From: an uncultured Gammaproteobacteria bacterium
GTDB taxonomy: Bacteria; Pseudomonadota; Gammaproteobacteria; Steroidobacterales; JABDMI01
Assembly (NCBI GenBank): GCA_938039225.1
Contig: CALHVH010000222.1
Location: 1 to 23,822 of the forward strand
Length of the DNA stretch: 23,822 nt
Reading direction: 5' to 3'
Below, in pieces: positions 1-7,904 of the stretch. Both the position numbers and the translations under genes were made by a program. Below the pieces are notes generated by a model that worked only from the letters and a program-made list of their open reading frames with translations, was not told where the DNA came from and did not search any database. The number at the start of each line of letters is the position of its first letter. The stretch's first letter is position 1.

Positions 1-1585
1 TGAGTCAGAGCAAGTAGTTAGTCGCGAAGCGTCTTCACGCATCGAAACTATTCCAGCTACTTACAAAACTGTAACTGAGCAAGTATTGGTACAACCTGCG
101 TTCACAAAACGTATTCCAATTCCTGCAGTATATGGTTCTGAATCTGATCAAGTTGTAGCTCGTGAAGCGTCTACACGTATTGAGCAAATTCCTGCTACTT
201 ACAAAACTGTAACAGAGCGAGTTTTAGTTCAACCTGCTAGCTCACGTACTGAAATCATTCCTGCGGTATACGGTACTGGTTCTGAGCGTGTTTTAGTTCG
301 TGCTGAGTCTACTCGTATTGAAACAATCCCTGCTACTTACAAAACTGTAACTGAGCAAGTATTAGTTCAACCAGCATCTACACGTACTGAAGTAATTCCT
401 GCAGTATATGGTCCAGGTTCAGAGCGTATTCAAGTTCGTGCTGCTTCAACTCGTATTGAAACAGTTCCAGCTGTATACAAAACTGAAACTGAGCAACGTT
501 TAGTTCGTGAAGCTCGTACAGAGTGGAAACGTTCTACTGGTGTTAGCGCTAATGCAGGTTCTGCATCAGGTGTAGCTAGCTCAAACGTTCGCGTTGGTGA
601 CTTCGTAGAGCGTTTCGGTGGTAAAGTTGTTGAAACTAAAACAAACTCTACTGGTGAAGTAATGTGTTTAGTAGAAATTCCTGCTGAATACCGTACTGTT
701 ACTCGTCAAGTTTTAGTAACTCCTGCTTCTTCACGTACTATTGAGATTCCTGCTGAATATGCAAACGTTGATACAACTAAGCTTAGTACTCCAGAGTCTA
801 CTCGTGAGATTCCAGTTCCAGCTGAATATACAACAGTAACTAAGCAAGTATTAGTTAAGCCTGCTTCAGAGCGTCGTATTGCGATTCCTGCTGAGTACGC
901 TAACGTTGATACAACAGTTGTTAAAACTCCTGCTACTACTCGTGAGATTCCAATACCAGCGGTTTACAAAACTGTAACTAAGCAAGTTGTAGATACTCCT
1001 GCTTCTTCACGTACAATTACTATTCCTGCTGAGTATGCAAATGTTGATACAACAGTTGTTAAAACTCCTGCGTCTAGCCGTCAAGTAGCTATCCCTGCGG
1101 TATACAAAACTGTAACTAAGCAAGTTATTGATACTCCTGCGTCTTCACGCACTATCACTATCCCTGCAGAGTACAAGTCAGTATCTCGTCGTGTTGTTAA
1201 AACTCCTGCTAGCTTCCGTGAAGAAACAGTTCCTGCTGTTTACAAAACTGTAAGCAAGCAAGTTGTTGATACACCTGCATCTACACGTACTATCGCAATC
1301 CCAGCTGAATTCCAAACTGTTACTCGTAACGTTAAAGTTACTGATGATCGTTCAGAATGGCGTCCAGTTCTTTGTGATGTGAACATGACTAACGCTAACA
1401 TCCGTAAGTTACAAACTGCACTTAAAGCGGTAGGTTGTTACGAATGTCGTATCGATGGCCAAATCGGTCCTTGTACGTATCGTGGTGTTAACCAATGTTA
1501 TTCACGCAAAAAAGGTCTTCCTTTAACTAACGACAAGTACATTACACTTCGTGTAATCCAAGAGTTAGGTATTGAGCTAGACTAA
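1..1585 (+). CDS. Tandem-repeat protein with cysteine-rich peptidoglycan-binding-like C-terminus (5' end missing)
   Basis: The reading frame is open from the first complete codon at base 2, so the true start lies upstream; the TTG at 86 sits inside a repeat and is not a credible start. The visible protein has 17 complete 23-residue units (consensus IPAxYKTVTxQVLVxPAS followed by about five variable residues) in two blocks split by a 48-residue Gly/Ser/Val-rich spacer. About 70 C-terminal residues follow, with five cysteines and a pattern (LQTALKAVGCYECRIDGQIG) resembling a peptidoglycan-binding-domain-1 fold. The repeat strands alternate Val/Thr/Ile and probably form beta structure. Arginine is almost always CGT or CGC and Ala/Thr/Pro/Val codons mostly end in T, unlike the AGA-using neighbours, which suggests high expression. 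A strong terminator follows. A surface or periplasmic structural role is inference; I cannot name a family. Confidence 0.85.
   Translation, partial: ESEQVVSREASSRIETIPATYKTVTEQVLVQPAFTKRIPIPAVYGSESDQVVAREASTRIEQIPATYKTVTERVLVQPASSRTEIIPAVYGTGSERVLVRAESTRIETIPATYKTVTEQVLVQPASTRTEVIPAVYGPGSERIQVRAASTRIETVPAVYKTETEQRLVREARTEWKRSTGVSANAGSASGVASSNVRVGDFVERFGGKVVETKTNSTGEVMCLVEIPAEYRTVTRQVLVTPASSRTIEIPAEYANVDTTKLSTPESTREIPVPAEYTTVTKQVLVKPASERRIAIPAEYANVDTTVVKTPATTREIPIPAVYKTVTKQVVDTPASSRTITIPAEYANVDTTVVKTPASSRQVAIPAVYKTVTKQVIDTPASSRTITIPAEYKSVSRRVVKTPASFREETVPAVYKTVSKQVVDTPASTRTIAIPAEFQTVTRNVKVTDDRSEWRPVLCDVNMTNANIRKLQTALKAVGCYECRIDGQIGPCTYRGVNQCYSRKKGLPLTNDKYITLRVIQELGIELD
50..532 (+). repeat. Coding tandem repeat block 1 (7 units of 69 bp)
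   Basis: Seven in-frame 69-bp units, beginning at 50, 119, 188, 257, 326, 395 and 464. They alternate between an IPATYKTVTEQ type and an IPAVYGxxSER type, so the higher-order period is 138 bp (46 residues). A partial unit precedes them at the window edge, so the block continues upstream. The last unit differs: it ends in RTEWKR and closes the block. Confidence 0.92.
677..1366 (+). repeat. Coding tandem repeat block 2 (10 units of 69 bp)
   Basis: Ten in-frame 69-bp units from 677 to 1366. In the first six and a half pairs the units mostly alternate between IPAEYANVDTT and IPAVYKTVTKQ types, again giving a 138-bp higher-order period; the last three units are of the KTV/KSV/QTV type. The final unit ends in RSEWRP, echoing the RTEWKR that closes block 1. 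Confidence 0.92.
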
Positions 1586-1615
1586 TAGCGTTGTTTAAAC
1601 AAAACGTTTAAAATT

Positions 1616-1645
1616 ACAGCCTCGCAATTGCGGGGCTGTTTTTTT
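1616..1645 (+). terminator. Rho-independent terminator of the repeat-protein gene
   Basis: A 10-bp stem (1616-1625 with 1630-1639, one G-U wobble), an AATT loop and a run of at least six T. It begins about 30 bases after the stop codon of the repeat protein. Confidence 0.92.
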
Positions 1646-1690
1646 ATGAGCAGAAAGAAATTTGCAATAAATTAACTCTTAATCCGTTCT

Positions 1691-1717
1691 TTGTTATTAC
1701 GTAATGAAACGTATAAA
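1691..1717 (+). promoter_or_regulatory. Possible promoter with internal palindrome upstream of the small envelope protein
   Basis: TTGTTA at 1691-1696 and TATAAA at 1712-1717 are separated by 15 bp, slightly short for a sigma-70 promoter. A perfect 10-bp palindrome (ATTACGTAAT, 1696-1705) overlaps the spacer and could be an operator. Transcription would start near 1724, about 20 bases before the ATG. Confidence 0.3.
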
Positions 1718-1743
1718 CATAAATACAAATAAGATATACAACT

Positions 1744-2406
1744 ATGTTAAAAATTTATCGTCTAAGCCTACTAAGTATAATTCTCGCACTCAGCTTTGCT
1801 TGCGTACCGGTCAATCAAAATAAAGTTGAAACCAATGAACAAGGTCAGCTAATTGGAATAAACCTAGAAGACACCTCTGAAAAATATCGCCAAAAAACTG
1901 ATGAACTTTTTCAAATGGTCATGCAATTGGATGGCAGCATTGATCCTGTCGAAGCACGCGATTTAGCAAACTCAACAGTCTATCGAGCATTGTCTTTAGC
2001 GGATGAATTTGAATTAACCTGGCCACCGGTTTGGCATAATGTACTGGTTAATTATGGTTATAGACCTCGCGGTTTATGCATTCATTTTTGTTATGATATT
2101 TTGACTATGCTGCGTGAAAAAAATTATAAGACTATGCAATTCCATTGGGGTATAGCCAATGAAGGAAAAAGCTACCCGCTTGAGCATAGTTCTCCAGTAG
2201 TTACGGCTATTGGTCAAGATTTTTACGCAGGTGTGGTTTTAGACGCTTGGAGAAAATCAGGTGACTTAGTCTATACACCAGTACTAGGTGACAAATACGA
2301 ATGGCACCCATTTGATGAGAGTAAATTAAATGTACCTAAAGCCAGCAGAGAAAGCATACCCAAAAAACTTAAAGGTGGGCAGCAAACGGTTACTAATCCC
2401 GAATAA
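1744..2406 (+). CDS. Probable lipoprotein or exported protein with candidate Cys-His-Asp triad
   Basis: This is a 220-residue protein with a signal sequence at residues 1-19 ending in LSFAC (Cys20). The Phe and Ser before the cysteine make the lipobox non-standard, so lipidation is uncertain. The mature part has a helical stretch and then a conserved-looking core: RGLCIHF (Cys112), an EHSSPVV segment (His148) and VVLDAW (Asp167). The order Cys-His-Asp with this spacing is what a papain, NlpC/P60 or transglutaminase-like fold would show. I therefore suspect a cysteine hydrolase or transpeptidase-like envelope enzyme, but I do not recognise the family with certainty. No good Shine-Dalgarno is visible. 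The last 14 bases overlap the 3' end of the convergent murU. Confidence 0.8.
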   Translation: MLKIYRLSLLSIILALSFACVPVNQNKVETNEQGQLIGINLEDTSEKYRQKTDELFQMVMQLDGSIDPVEARDLANSTVYRALSLADEFELTWPPVWHNVLVNYGYRPRGLCIHFCYDILTMLREKNYKTMQFHWGIANEGKSYPLEHSSPVVTAIGQDFYAGVVLDAWRKSGDLVYTPVLGDKYEWHPFDESKLNVPKASRESIPKKLKGGQQTVTNPE

Positions 2407-3079
2407 ACTCTTCAATAACAGCTAGTCTTTCTTGAGTTCCAGCATCAAACCAAGGTGCTGCACTGTAAAAGCCATTAACTCTTTTTTGAGTAATGGCTTT
2501 TTTTAATAAAGGCACAACTGAATAAAAGCCTGCTTTTGAATTTTCAAATAAAGCTTGGCTATAAATTCCTATCCCACTGTAGGTATAGGTTTGATTTGCA
2601 GTCTCACCTTTTAGAAATACTAAATCATTCTCTAATTCAAAATCACCTGACTGAGCATAGCTAGGCTTATCAACTAAAAGTAATTGTGCGAATGCTGTAT
2701 TCAAGTTTTGAGAACCAAACTCGATAAATTTTTGCAAATCAATAGTATGGTAAATATCAGCATTGCATAACAAGAAAGGATTGGAACCAAGTAAGGTAAG
2801 CGCCTGATAAATACCACCACCTGTTTCTAAGCCCTCACTTGGCTCAATTGAATATTCAAGCTGGACATCATAGCGACTACCATTGCCTAGATAGTCCAGT
2901 ATGTTTTGTCCCAACCAGCCGGTATTTATTACAATTTCATCTATACCCGCTTTTTTTATTGCCAAAATTTGATGCTCAATTAAGGTTTTACCAGCAACTT
3001 TAATTAATGGCTTGGGGGTATCATTAGTGAGTGGGCCTAGGCGTGATCCTCGCCCTGCAGCCAAAATCATAGCTCGCAT
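2393..3079 (-). CDS. murU: N-acetylmuramate alpha-1-phosphate uridylyltransferase
   Basis: MurU makes UDP-MurNAc from MurNAc-1-phosphate and UTP in the cytoplasm. It is part of the recycling route that bypasses de novo UDP-MurNAc synthesis and is known in Pseudomonas to lower fosfomycin sensitivity. The 228 residues match the family length. The nucleotidyltransferase signature is at the N-terminus (LAAGRGSRLGPLT, then TPKPLIKVAG), with ETGGGI near residue 85, a metal-binding Asp in LLCNADIY, and PWFDAGTQERL at the C-terminus. The ATG shares one base with the amgK stop (TAATG), so the two are translationally coupled. The 3' end overlaps the convergent small envelope-protein gene by 14 bases and contains a plus-strand terminator-like hairpin (2467-2504). 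Confidence 0.92.
   Translation of the reverse strand: MRAMILAAGRGSRLGPLTNDTPKPLIKVAGKTLIEHQILAIKKAGIDEIVINTGWLGQNILDYLGNGSRYDVQLEYSIEPSEGLETGGGIYQALTLLGSNPFLLCNADIYHTIDLQKFIEFGSQNLNTAFAQLLLVDKPSYAQSGDFELENDLVFLKGETANQTYTYSGIGIYSQALFENSKAGFYSVVPLLKKAITQKRVNGFYSAAPWFDAGTQERLAVIEEFIRD
2467..2504 (+). terminator. Terminator-like hairpin for the plus strand, inside murU
   Basis: AAAAGCCATT, a bulged A and ACTC (2467-2481) pair with GAGTAATGGCTTTT (2488-2501) around a T6 loop: 14 bp with one bulge, followed by further T to 2504. Read on the plus strand it is a good intrinsic terminator about 60 bases after the 1744-2406 stop codon. On the minus strand only four T follow the stem, so it should be a poor terminator for murU itself. 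Confidence 0.7.
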
Positions 3080-4104
3080 TAGTGCTTACTCGTCATTAGT
3101 GTCAAACACTTGTCTAATAACTCAAGTACTGGACCCAATTGCGGATAGCGATTACCCAATTCGATAATATAACTTGCCGTTAGTGGAATATCGGCCAAAT
3201 AATTTTCTTTTCCATCCCTGTGATACAAACGACAAAAAATTCCAATCGCCTTTAAATGTCTTTGCACTCCCATTAAATCAAAACAATCATGAAAATTATC
3301 AAGGTGCTTTTCATTAATAAGCTTTTGCTTAACTGCTTGCTGCAAATAATAATCCAATAAAAACCTTCTTTGGGAATCACTTAGTTTGTAATAACAGTCT
3401 TTTAATAAGGAAACTAAATCATAGGTAACCGGACCGCGTACGGCGTCTTGAAAATCAATAACTCCTATTTTTTTATCAGAAACGAGCATCAAATTTCTAG
3501 AGTGGTAATCTCTATGCACTGTAACTTGTTTTTGCCCAAGCGCTGAATGCATTAATTCTTGGAAACAATTTTCTAAGCGCTGTCTTTCACTGTTAGAAAT
3601 TGGATACCCACAATGTTTCACAACAAACCAATCAATAAACAAACTCATTTCAAATAATAGCAATTCGCTTGTGTATTGAGGTAATACAAATTCAGTCGAG
3701 TGTTTTTGAATTCTAATCAGCTCATCTATGGCAAGGCAATACTTAGATTCAATATTGTCATGTGACAGTTCATTAAGAAAGGTTACGTTACCAAAATCCT
3801 CTAAAATTAAAAAACCTTGTTCACGAGAATATTCATAAAGCTTGGGAACCGCAATTTCAGACGATGACCAGTCAATAGCAATTTCTATGAATGGACTTAA
3901 GGACTCATTTAGTGGCGGCGCATCCATGAGCACTAAACTTTGTCCATCTTTTAGAGTCATACGAAAATAGCGACGAAAACTGGCATCTTGTGAAGCCGTC
4001 TCTATTAAAAAATCAGTATATCCACAATCTAGTAACCACTGTTTAAGAGAATCTAGTCGCGCATCTGCTACTGTTGTTGTGTTGCTATTAATAGTTTCTT
4101 TCAC
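3079..4104 (-). CDS. amgK: Anomeric N-acetylmuramate/N-acetylglucosamine kinase
   Basis: AmgK phosphorylates the anomeric hydroxyl of MurNAc (or GlcNAc), giving the 1-phosphate used by MurU in the cytoplasm. It has the aminoglycoside-phosphotransferase/choline-kinase fold: the Brenner motif HRDYHSRN at residues 197-204 supplies the catalytic base (Asp199) and a metal-binding Asn, and DFQD at 217-220 supplies the metal-binding Asp. The length (341 residues) is normal. It is first in the two-gene minus-strand operon with murU and lies divergent from lptD across a 194-bp intergenic region, the same arrangement as in Pseudomonas. That synteny supports the assignment over a generic phosphotransferase. 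Confidence 0.92.
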   Translation of the reverse strand: MKETINSNTTTVADARLDSLKQWLLDCGYTDFLIETASQDASFRRYFRMTLKDGQSLVLMDAPPLNESLSPFIEIAIDWSSSEIAVPKLYEYSREQGFLILEDFGNVTFLNELSHDNIESKYCLAIDELIRIQKHSTEFVLPQYTSELLLFEMSLFIDWFVVKHCGYPISNSERQRLENCFQELMHSALGQKQVTVHRDYHSRNLMLVSDKKIGVIDFQDAVRGPVTYDLVSLLKDCYYKLSDSQRRFLLDYYLQQAVKQKLINEKHLDNFHDCFDLMGVQRHLKAIGIFCRLYHRDGKENYLADIPLTASYIIELGNRYPQLGPVLELLDKCLTLMTSKH

Positions 4105-4213
4105 ATTAAATGTATCTTAGATAAATTGATTATAGGCACAAAACCGTTCCGCTTAAAATGCGTGCAAAACAAGAGTATAACCCTAAGCTATAAAAAGGTA
4201 TTATATGCTTTTA

Positions 4214-4243
4214 TTTACTGATTTTAGTCAGCAAATTTATAAA
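4214..4243 (+). promoter_or_regulatory. Candidate promoter for lptD
   Basis: TTTACT (4214-4219) and TATAAA (4238-4243) are 18 bp apart, an acceptable sigma-70 pair, and would start transcription near 4250. An imperfect dyad (CTGA, six bases, TCAG) lies in the spacer. The 194-bp region between amgK and lptD must also hold the amgK promoter, which I could not place. Confidence 0.35.
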
Positions 4244-4298
4244 TTAATTGGCATATCTATTAAACAACTACCAAAAAAAAATTAGACACCCTTATTAA

Positions 4299-6458
4299 AT
4301 GTTAAAGCCTTTTCTATTTTCAGTTCTTTCTCTTTTGAGCCTAAGCAATTCGCTAGCTTCAGAATGTCCTGTTCCTATCTTGAGCACACAAGCTATAGAG
4401 CAAACTGATGCAGAATCCGACAAAATTTCAATTTACGCTAAGGAAGTGGATGGCACAAAGAATAAATTTAGCTTGAAAACGGATGTCGAACTTGAATATC
4501 GCGGACAAATAATTAGAACAGATATTGCTGAGTACGATGCTGACCAGGGTATTTTTACCACCCCCAATGAAGTAAGCCTAGCGAGTGCACAAGGTGAAAT
4601 TACTGGGCTAACTGCTGACTTCGATTTATTAGAACGTACTGCAAATTTCAAAAATGCAGAGTTTACTTTCACTGATGGCACCCGAGGATCAGCGGATGAG
4701 CTTAATTTCTCTGAAAATGGTCAACAGTCACTTAATAATGTTATTTTCAGTAGTTGTCCTAAAAACCATACTGGATGGCAACTGGTTGCTCCCAGCATAG
4801 TATTAGACCAAGAACAATCCCGTGGCTACGCACAAAATATGCGTTTAGAATTTGCCAATGTGCCAATTTTATATTTGCCTTACTTTACCTTTCCCTTAAA
4901 CAATCAGAGAAAATCAGGCTTTTTGATTCCGAATATTTCCACCTCAGATAAAAGTGGTTTAGAAATTTCTTTACCCTACTATTGGAATATACGCAGTAAT
5001 ATGGACTTAACTGCTACCCCTTTATTTTTAACCGATAGAGGGATTCAGTTTCAAAATGAGTTTCGCCATCTTTCCTCCTTTTCCAATAGCCGTGTAAATT
5101 ACGATGTATTATTCAACGATTCCAAAAGAGATGAGACTCGTACGTATTTAAACCTAAACAATCGTTTGGAGTTTGGAGAGAACTGGGATATTGATATTGA
5201 TATCAGTGATGTATCCGATGAAGACTACTTTATTGATTTTGGGGGCAGTTTAACCAATACGGCTATTACCAATTTAAACCGTGAAATAGCCATTAATTAT
5301 TATGGGCAGCGCTGGACTACTCAAGCCTTAATTCAGGATTACCAAGTTTTAAGCCCTAGTATTAACAATTTTCAAGAACCCTATCAACGCCTCCCGCAAA
5401 TAAGCAGTAATGCATCCTGGTCTAATTTAGGCATAAATGGACTCAGTCTAAATCTTGAAACTGAGCTAGCTTATTTCAGACGCAGAGCGGGGACTCAAGG
5501 TTTAAGAGCAAGCGCTTACCCTCAACTCGAGCATAGATGGTCTAATAATGCCCTTAGTGTTACCAGTAGCGCTGGTTTAAATCTCACGCAATACTCACTA
5601 GAAAATAATGCTCAAATTGATGATAAAAGTCCGAGTCGGTCCTTACCTATTTTTAATGTTGATGCCCGTTTATTTTTAGAACGAGATGTGGCTGGCGGAG
5701 TATTGCCGCAAACTTTAGAGCCTCGTGTTCAATATACATATATTCCTTTCCGTGACCAAAGTGACTTGCCGATATTTGATACGGCCTTGCCAGATTTAAC
5801 ACAAAATCAGCTTTTTAGCCCTTGGCGCTTTAGTGGATTAGACAGAATCGGTGATACCCATCAAGTTGCCCTAGGCCTGAGTTCTCGTTTACTAGGCAAT
5901 GAGAGCGGTCAGAGTCTACGTTTTGACCTAGGACAGATATACTATCTAAATGACCGCAAAGTAAGCCTCAGCGGCACCCAGATTGATGAACAGGCTTCCT
6001 CCTTACTCGTTGGTGAAGGATTTTGGCGCATAAACGATAAATGGTCACTACAAAGTGGCCTGAGTTGGAACAGCGAGAGCAATCAACATGCAAAACGTAA
6101 TTTTGCATTCAGCTACACGCCCAATGAACGCACACTCTTGAACATGGGCTATAGATCGGTACGTGGCAGCCTAGACCAGACTGATATTGCTCTAAAATAC
6201 CCGATAAATGATCGTATAAACCTAGTTGGACGCTTGAATTATGATCGCTTAAACAGCGTCACCCTAGATCGATACTGGGGATTAGAATATGACACCTGTT
6301 GTTGGAGTATCCGTACCATTTCTCGTCGCTATATTTCAGACCGCGAGGGTAACTCAGATAACGCTTTCCTGATACAATTGGAACTCAAAGGCTTATCCAG
6401 TGTCGGAGCACGAGCGGATAAATTATTACAACAAAATATCTTCAATTTAGACCAATAA
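4299..6458 (+). CDS. lptD: LPS-assembly protein LptD
   Basis: LptD is the outer-membrane barrel that, with the lipoprotein LptE as plug, inserts lipopolysaccharide into the outer leaflet. A signal peptide (about residues 1-20) is followed by the OstA/LptA-like beta-jellyroll domain (about 40-150) and a large C-terminal barrel (about 200-710) rich in alternating aromatic strands. The four cysteines that form the activating disulfides in E. coli have counterparts: Cys23, Cys153 (SSCPKN) and the adjacent pair Cys667-Cys668 (DTCCW). At 719 residues it is somewhat shorter than the E. coli protein. It opens the lptD-surA-pdxA-rsmA-apaG-apaH run, and SurA, its chaperone, is next. The Shine-Dalgarno is weak. 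Confidence 0.97.
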   Translation: MLKPFLFSVLSLLSLSNSLASECPVPILSTQAIEQTDAESDKISIYAKEVDGTKNKFSLKTDVELEYRGQIIRTDIAEYDADQGIFTTPNEVSLASAQGEITGLTADFDLLERTANFKNAEFTFTDGTRGSADELNFSENGQQSLNNVIFSSCPKNHTGWQLVAPSIVLDQEQSRGYAQNMRLEFANVPILYLPYFTFPLNNQRKSGFLIPNISTSDKSGLEISLPYYWNIRSNMDLTATPLFLTDRGIQFQNEFRHLSSFSNSRVNYDVLFNDSKRDETRTYLNLNNRLEFGENWDIDIDISDVSDEDYFIDFGGSLTNTAITNLNREIAINYYGQRWTTQALIQDYQVLSPSINNFQEPYQRLPQISSNASWSNLGINGLSLNLETELAYFRRRAGTQGLRASAYPQLEHRWSNNALSVTSSAGLNLTQYSLENNAQIDDKSPSRSLPIFNVDARLFLERDVAGGVLPQTLEPRVQYTYIPFRDQSDLPIFDTALPDLTQNQLFSPWRFSGLDRIGDTHQVALGLSSRLLGNESGQSLRFDLGQIYYLNDRKVSLSGTQIDEQASSLLVGEGFWRINDKWSLQSGLSWNSESNQHAKRNFAFSYTPNERTLLNMGYRSVRGSLDQTDIALKYPINDRINLVGRLNYDRLNSVTLDRYWGLEYDTCCWSIRTISRRYISDREGNSDNAFLIQLELKGLSSVGARADKLLQQNIFNLDQ

Positions 6459-6533
6459 ACTTAGAATATGTCTAATTCACTATTTTGAATGCCTTCGCAC
6501 TAAAAACCACCAATAAAGCAAAAAGACAGCATT

Positions 6534-7805
6534 ATGAAATTCACTAAAATCCTCACACTTCTTCTTATCACTATTATTGCGTCTCAATCAGCAAAGGCTG
6601 AGTTGCTCGATAGAATTGTGGCTGTAGTCAATAATGACATTATTCTACAAAGCGAATTTGAATCAGAAATGCGTCTGGTAATAGGTCGCCTACAATCACA
6701 ACAGCAGCAATTGCCACCTCGTATTCAGATTGCACAACAAGTTTTAGAACAACTTATTGTTAAAAAAATTCAGAGCCAACGTGCTCGCCAAGCAGGACTA
6801 CGCATACCTGATCAAATGGTTAACCAAGCGCTGGCAAATATTGCCAATCGCAATGGCACCAGTATTAACGACTTGCCTGCAGCTCTAGAAGCTGATGGAG
6901 TGGATTATGCAAGTTTCCGTGAAGAGATTAGAGAACAACTCACTATTCAACAATTAAGTCAGCGTGAGTTAGGCGGAGATATTCGTGTATCTGAATCAGA
7001 AATTGATCGCCTAATAAATAGCGGCAGCAATGATAAAGAATTTCGTATTAAGCAAATATTAATTGCAGTAGAGCAAAATGCGACTCAAGAACTCATTACT
7101 CTAAAAAAAGAACAAGCTGAAAAAGTTCGTGAAAGAATTCTCGCTGGCGAAGATTTTTCTAAACTTGCTATTGCATATTCTAATGGCACCAAATCTCTTG
7201 AGGGTGGCGATTTAGGCTGGAGAAGTTTAGCTCAAATGCCTAGCATTTTCTCTGATCGTGTTCGTACAATGGAAAAGTCTGACATAACCGAAATTATTCG
7301 TAGTGCCAGTGGCTTCCACATTATGCTTCTTGACGATATACGTGGAAATGAACTACCCGCCCAGATTGTTACCCAGTATTCTGCTCGTCATATTTTAATT
7401 CGTGACTCTGACTTAAGTTCTGATGCTGAAAACAAAGAAAAACTCTCAGCAATAAGAGAAAAAATAATTGCTGGTGAAGATTTTTCTGAAGCAGCAAGAC
7501 TTAATTCTGAAGACCCGGGTTCAGCGACTAAAGGCGGTGAATTAGGCTGGTCGGTACCGGATGTATTTGATGTAAATTTTGCGGCCGTAATCAAAGACTC
7601 TCCTATTGGTGAAGTTTCAGAACCCTTTAAATCTCAATTCGGCTGGCATATAGTTCAAGTTACCGATACGCGTGAATACGATATGGCTGAAGAAGTACTA
7701 CGTAATCGTGCCCGTTCCGCTATCAGTGAACAAAAATTCGAGCAAGAATCCATTCTTTGGATGCAGCGTTTACGTGATGAAGCTTATGTAGAGTACCGTC
7801 TCTAA
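6534..7805 (+). CDS. surA: Periplasmic chaperone / peptidyl-prolyl isomerase SurA
   Basis: SurA escorts unfolded outer-membrane proteins, LptD among them, across the periplasm to the BAM complex. A signal peptide ends at AKA (residue 22). The N-terminal chaperone region (23 to about 165) starts with the typical LLDRIVAVVNNDIIL. Two parvulin (PpiC) domains follow: about 170-270 (FRIKQILI to GFHIMLLDD) and about 282-380 (YSARHILI to GWHIVQVTD), each with a GGxLGW motif, and then the C-terminal helix. The 423-residue length matches E. coli (428). The 75-bp gap after lptD shows no terminator, so cotranscription is likely. Confidence 0.97.
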   Translation: MKFTKILTLLLITIIASQSAKAELLDRIVAVVNNDIILQSEFESEMRLVIGRLQSQQQQLPPRIQIAQQVLEQLIVKKIQSQRARQAGLRIPDQMVNQALANIANRNGTSINDLPAALEADGVDYASFREEIREQLTIQQLSQRELGGDIRVSESEIDRLINSGSNDKEFRIKQILIAVEQNATQELITLKKEQAEKVRERILAGEDFSKLAIAYSNGTKSLEGGDLGWRSLAQMPSIFSDRVRTMEKSDITEIIRSASGFHIMLLDDIRGNELPAQIVTQYSARHILIRDSDLSSDAENKEKLSAIREKIIAGEDFSEAARLNSEDPGSATKGGELGWSVPDVFDVNFAAVIKDSPIGEVSEPFKSQFGWHIVQVTDTREYDMAEEVLRNRARSAISEQKFEQESILWMQRLRDEAYVEYRL

Positions 7806-7875
7806 CTAGTAAGTACTACGAAACACTTATCCTAGGTAAAAACTTACAGTGAATCAATCTTTCATACACTTTATG

Positions 7876-7881
7876 TATAAT
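7876..7881 (+). promoter_or_regulatory. Consensus -10 element upstream of pdxA
   Basis: A perfect TATAAT lies 24 bases before the first pdxA ATG. No good -35 hexamer stands at 16-18 bp, so an internal promoter for pdxA-rsmA-apaG-apaH is possible but unproven. Confidence 0.35.
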
Positions 7882-7904
7882 TAAAGACCCAGCACTGTTA
7901 ACCT

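Noticed and set aside
86..88. TTG as the start codon of the repeat protein
   Set aside because: The frame is open back to the first base with the same repeat pattern, and the TTG sits within a unit with no ribosome binding site.
50..1366. Regular 69-bp repeats that could be read as a CRISPR array or noncoding satellite
   Set aside because: The repeats are in-frame, encode a continuous 23-residue protein unit, have no unique spacers between them, and vary mostly at synonymous or conservative positions.
2467..2504. The hairpin inside murU as a terminator for murU itself
   Set aside because: On the minus strand only four T follow the stem and the hairpin lies about 75 bases before the murU stop, so termination there would truncate the gene.
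7809..7848. Inverted GTAAGT/ACTTAC between surA and pdxA as a terminator
   Set aside because: The arms are six bases, the loop is long and no T-run follows.
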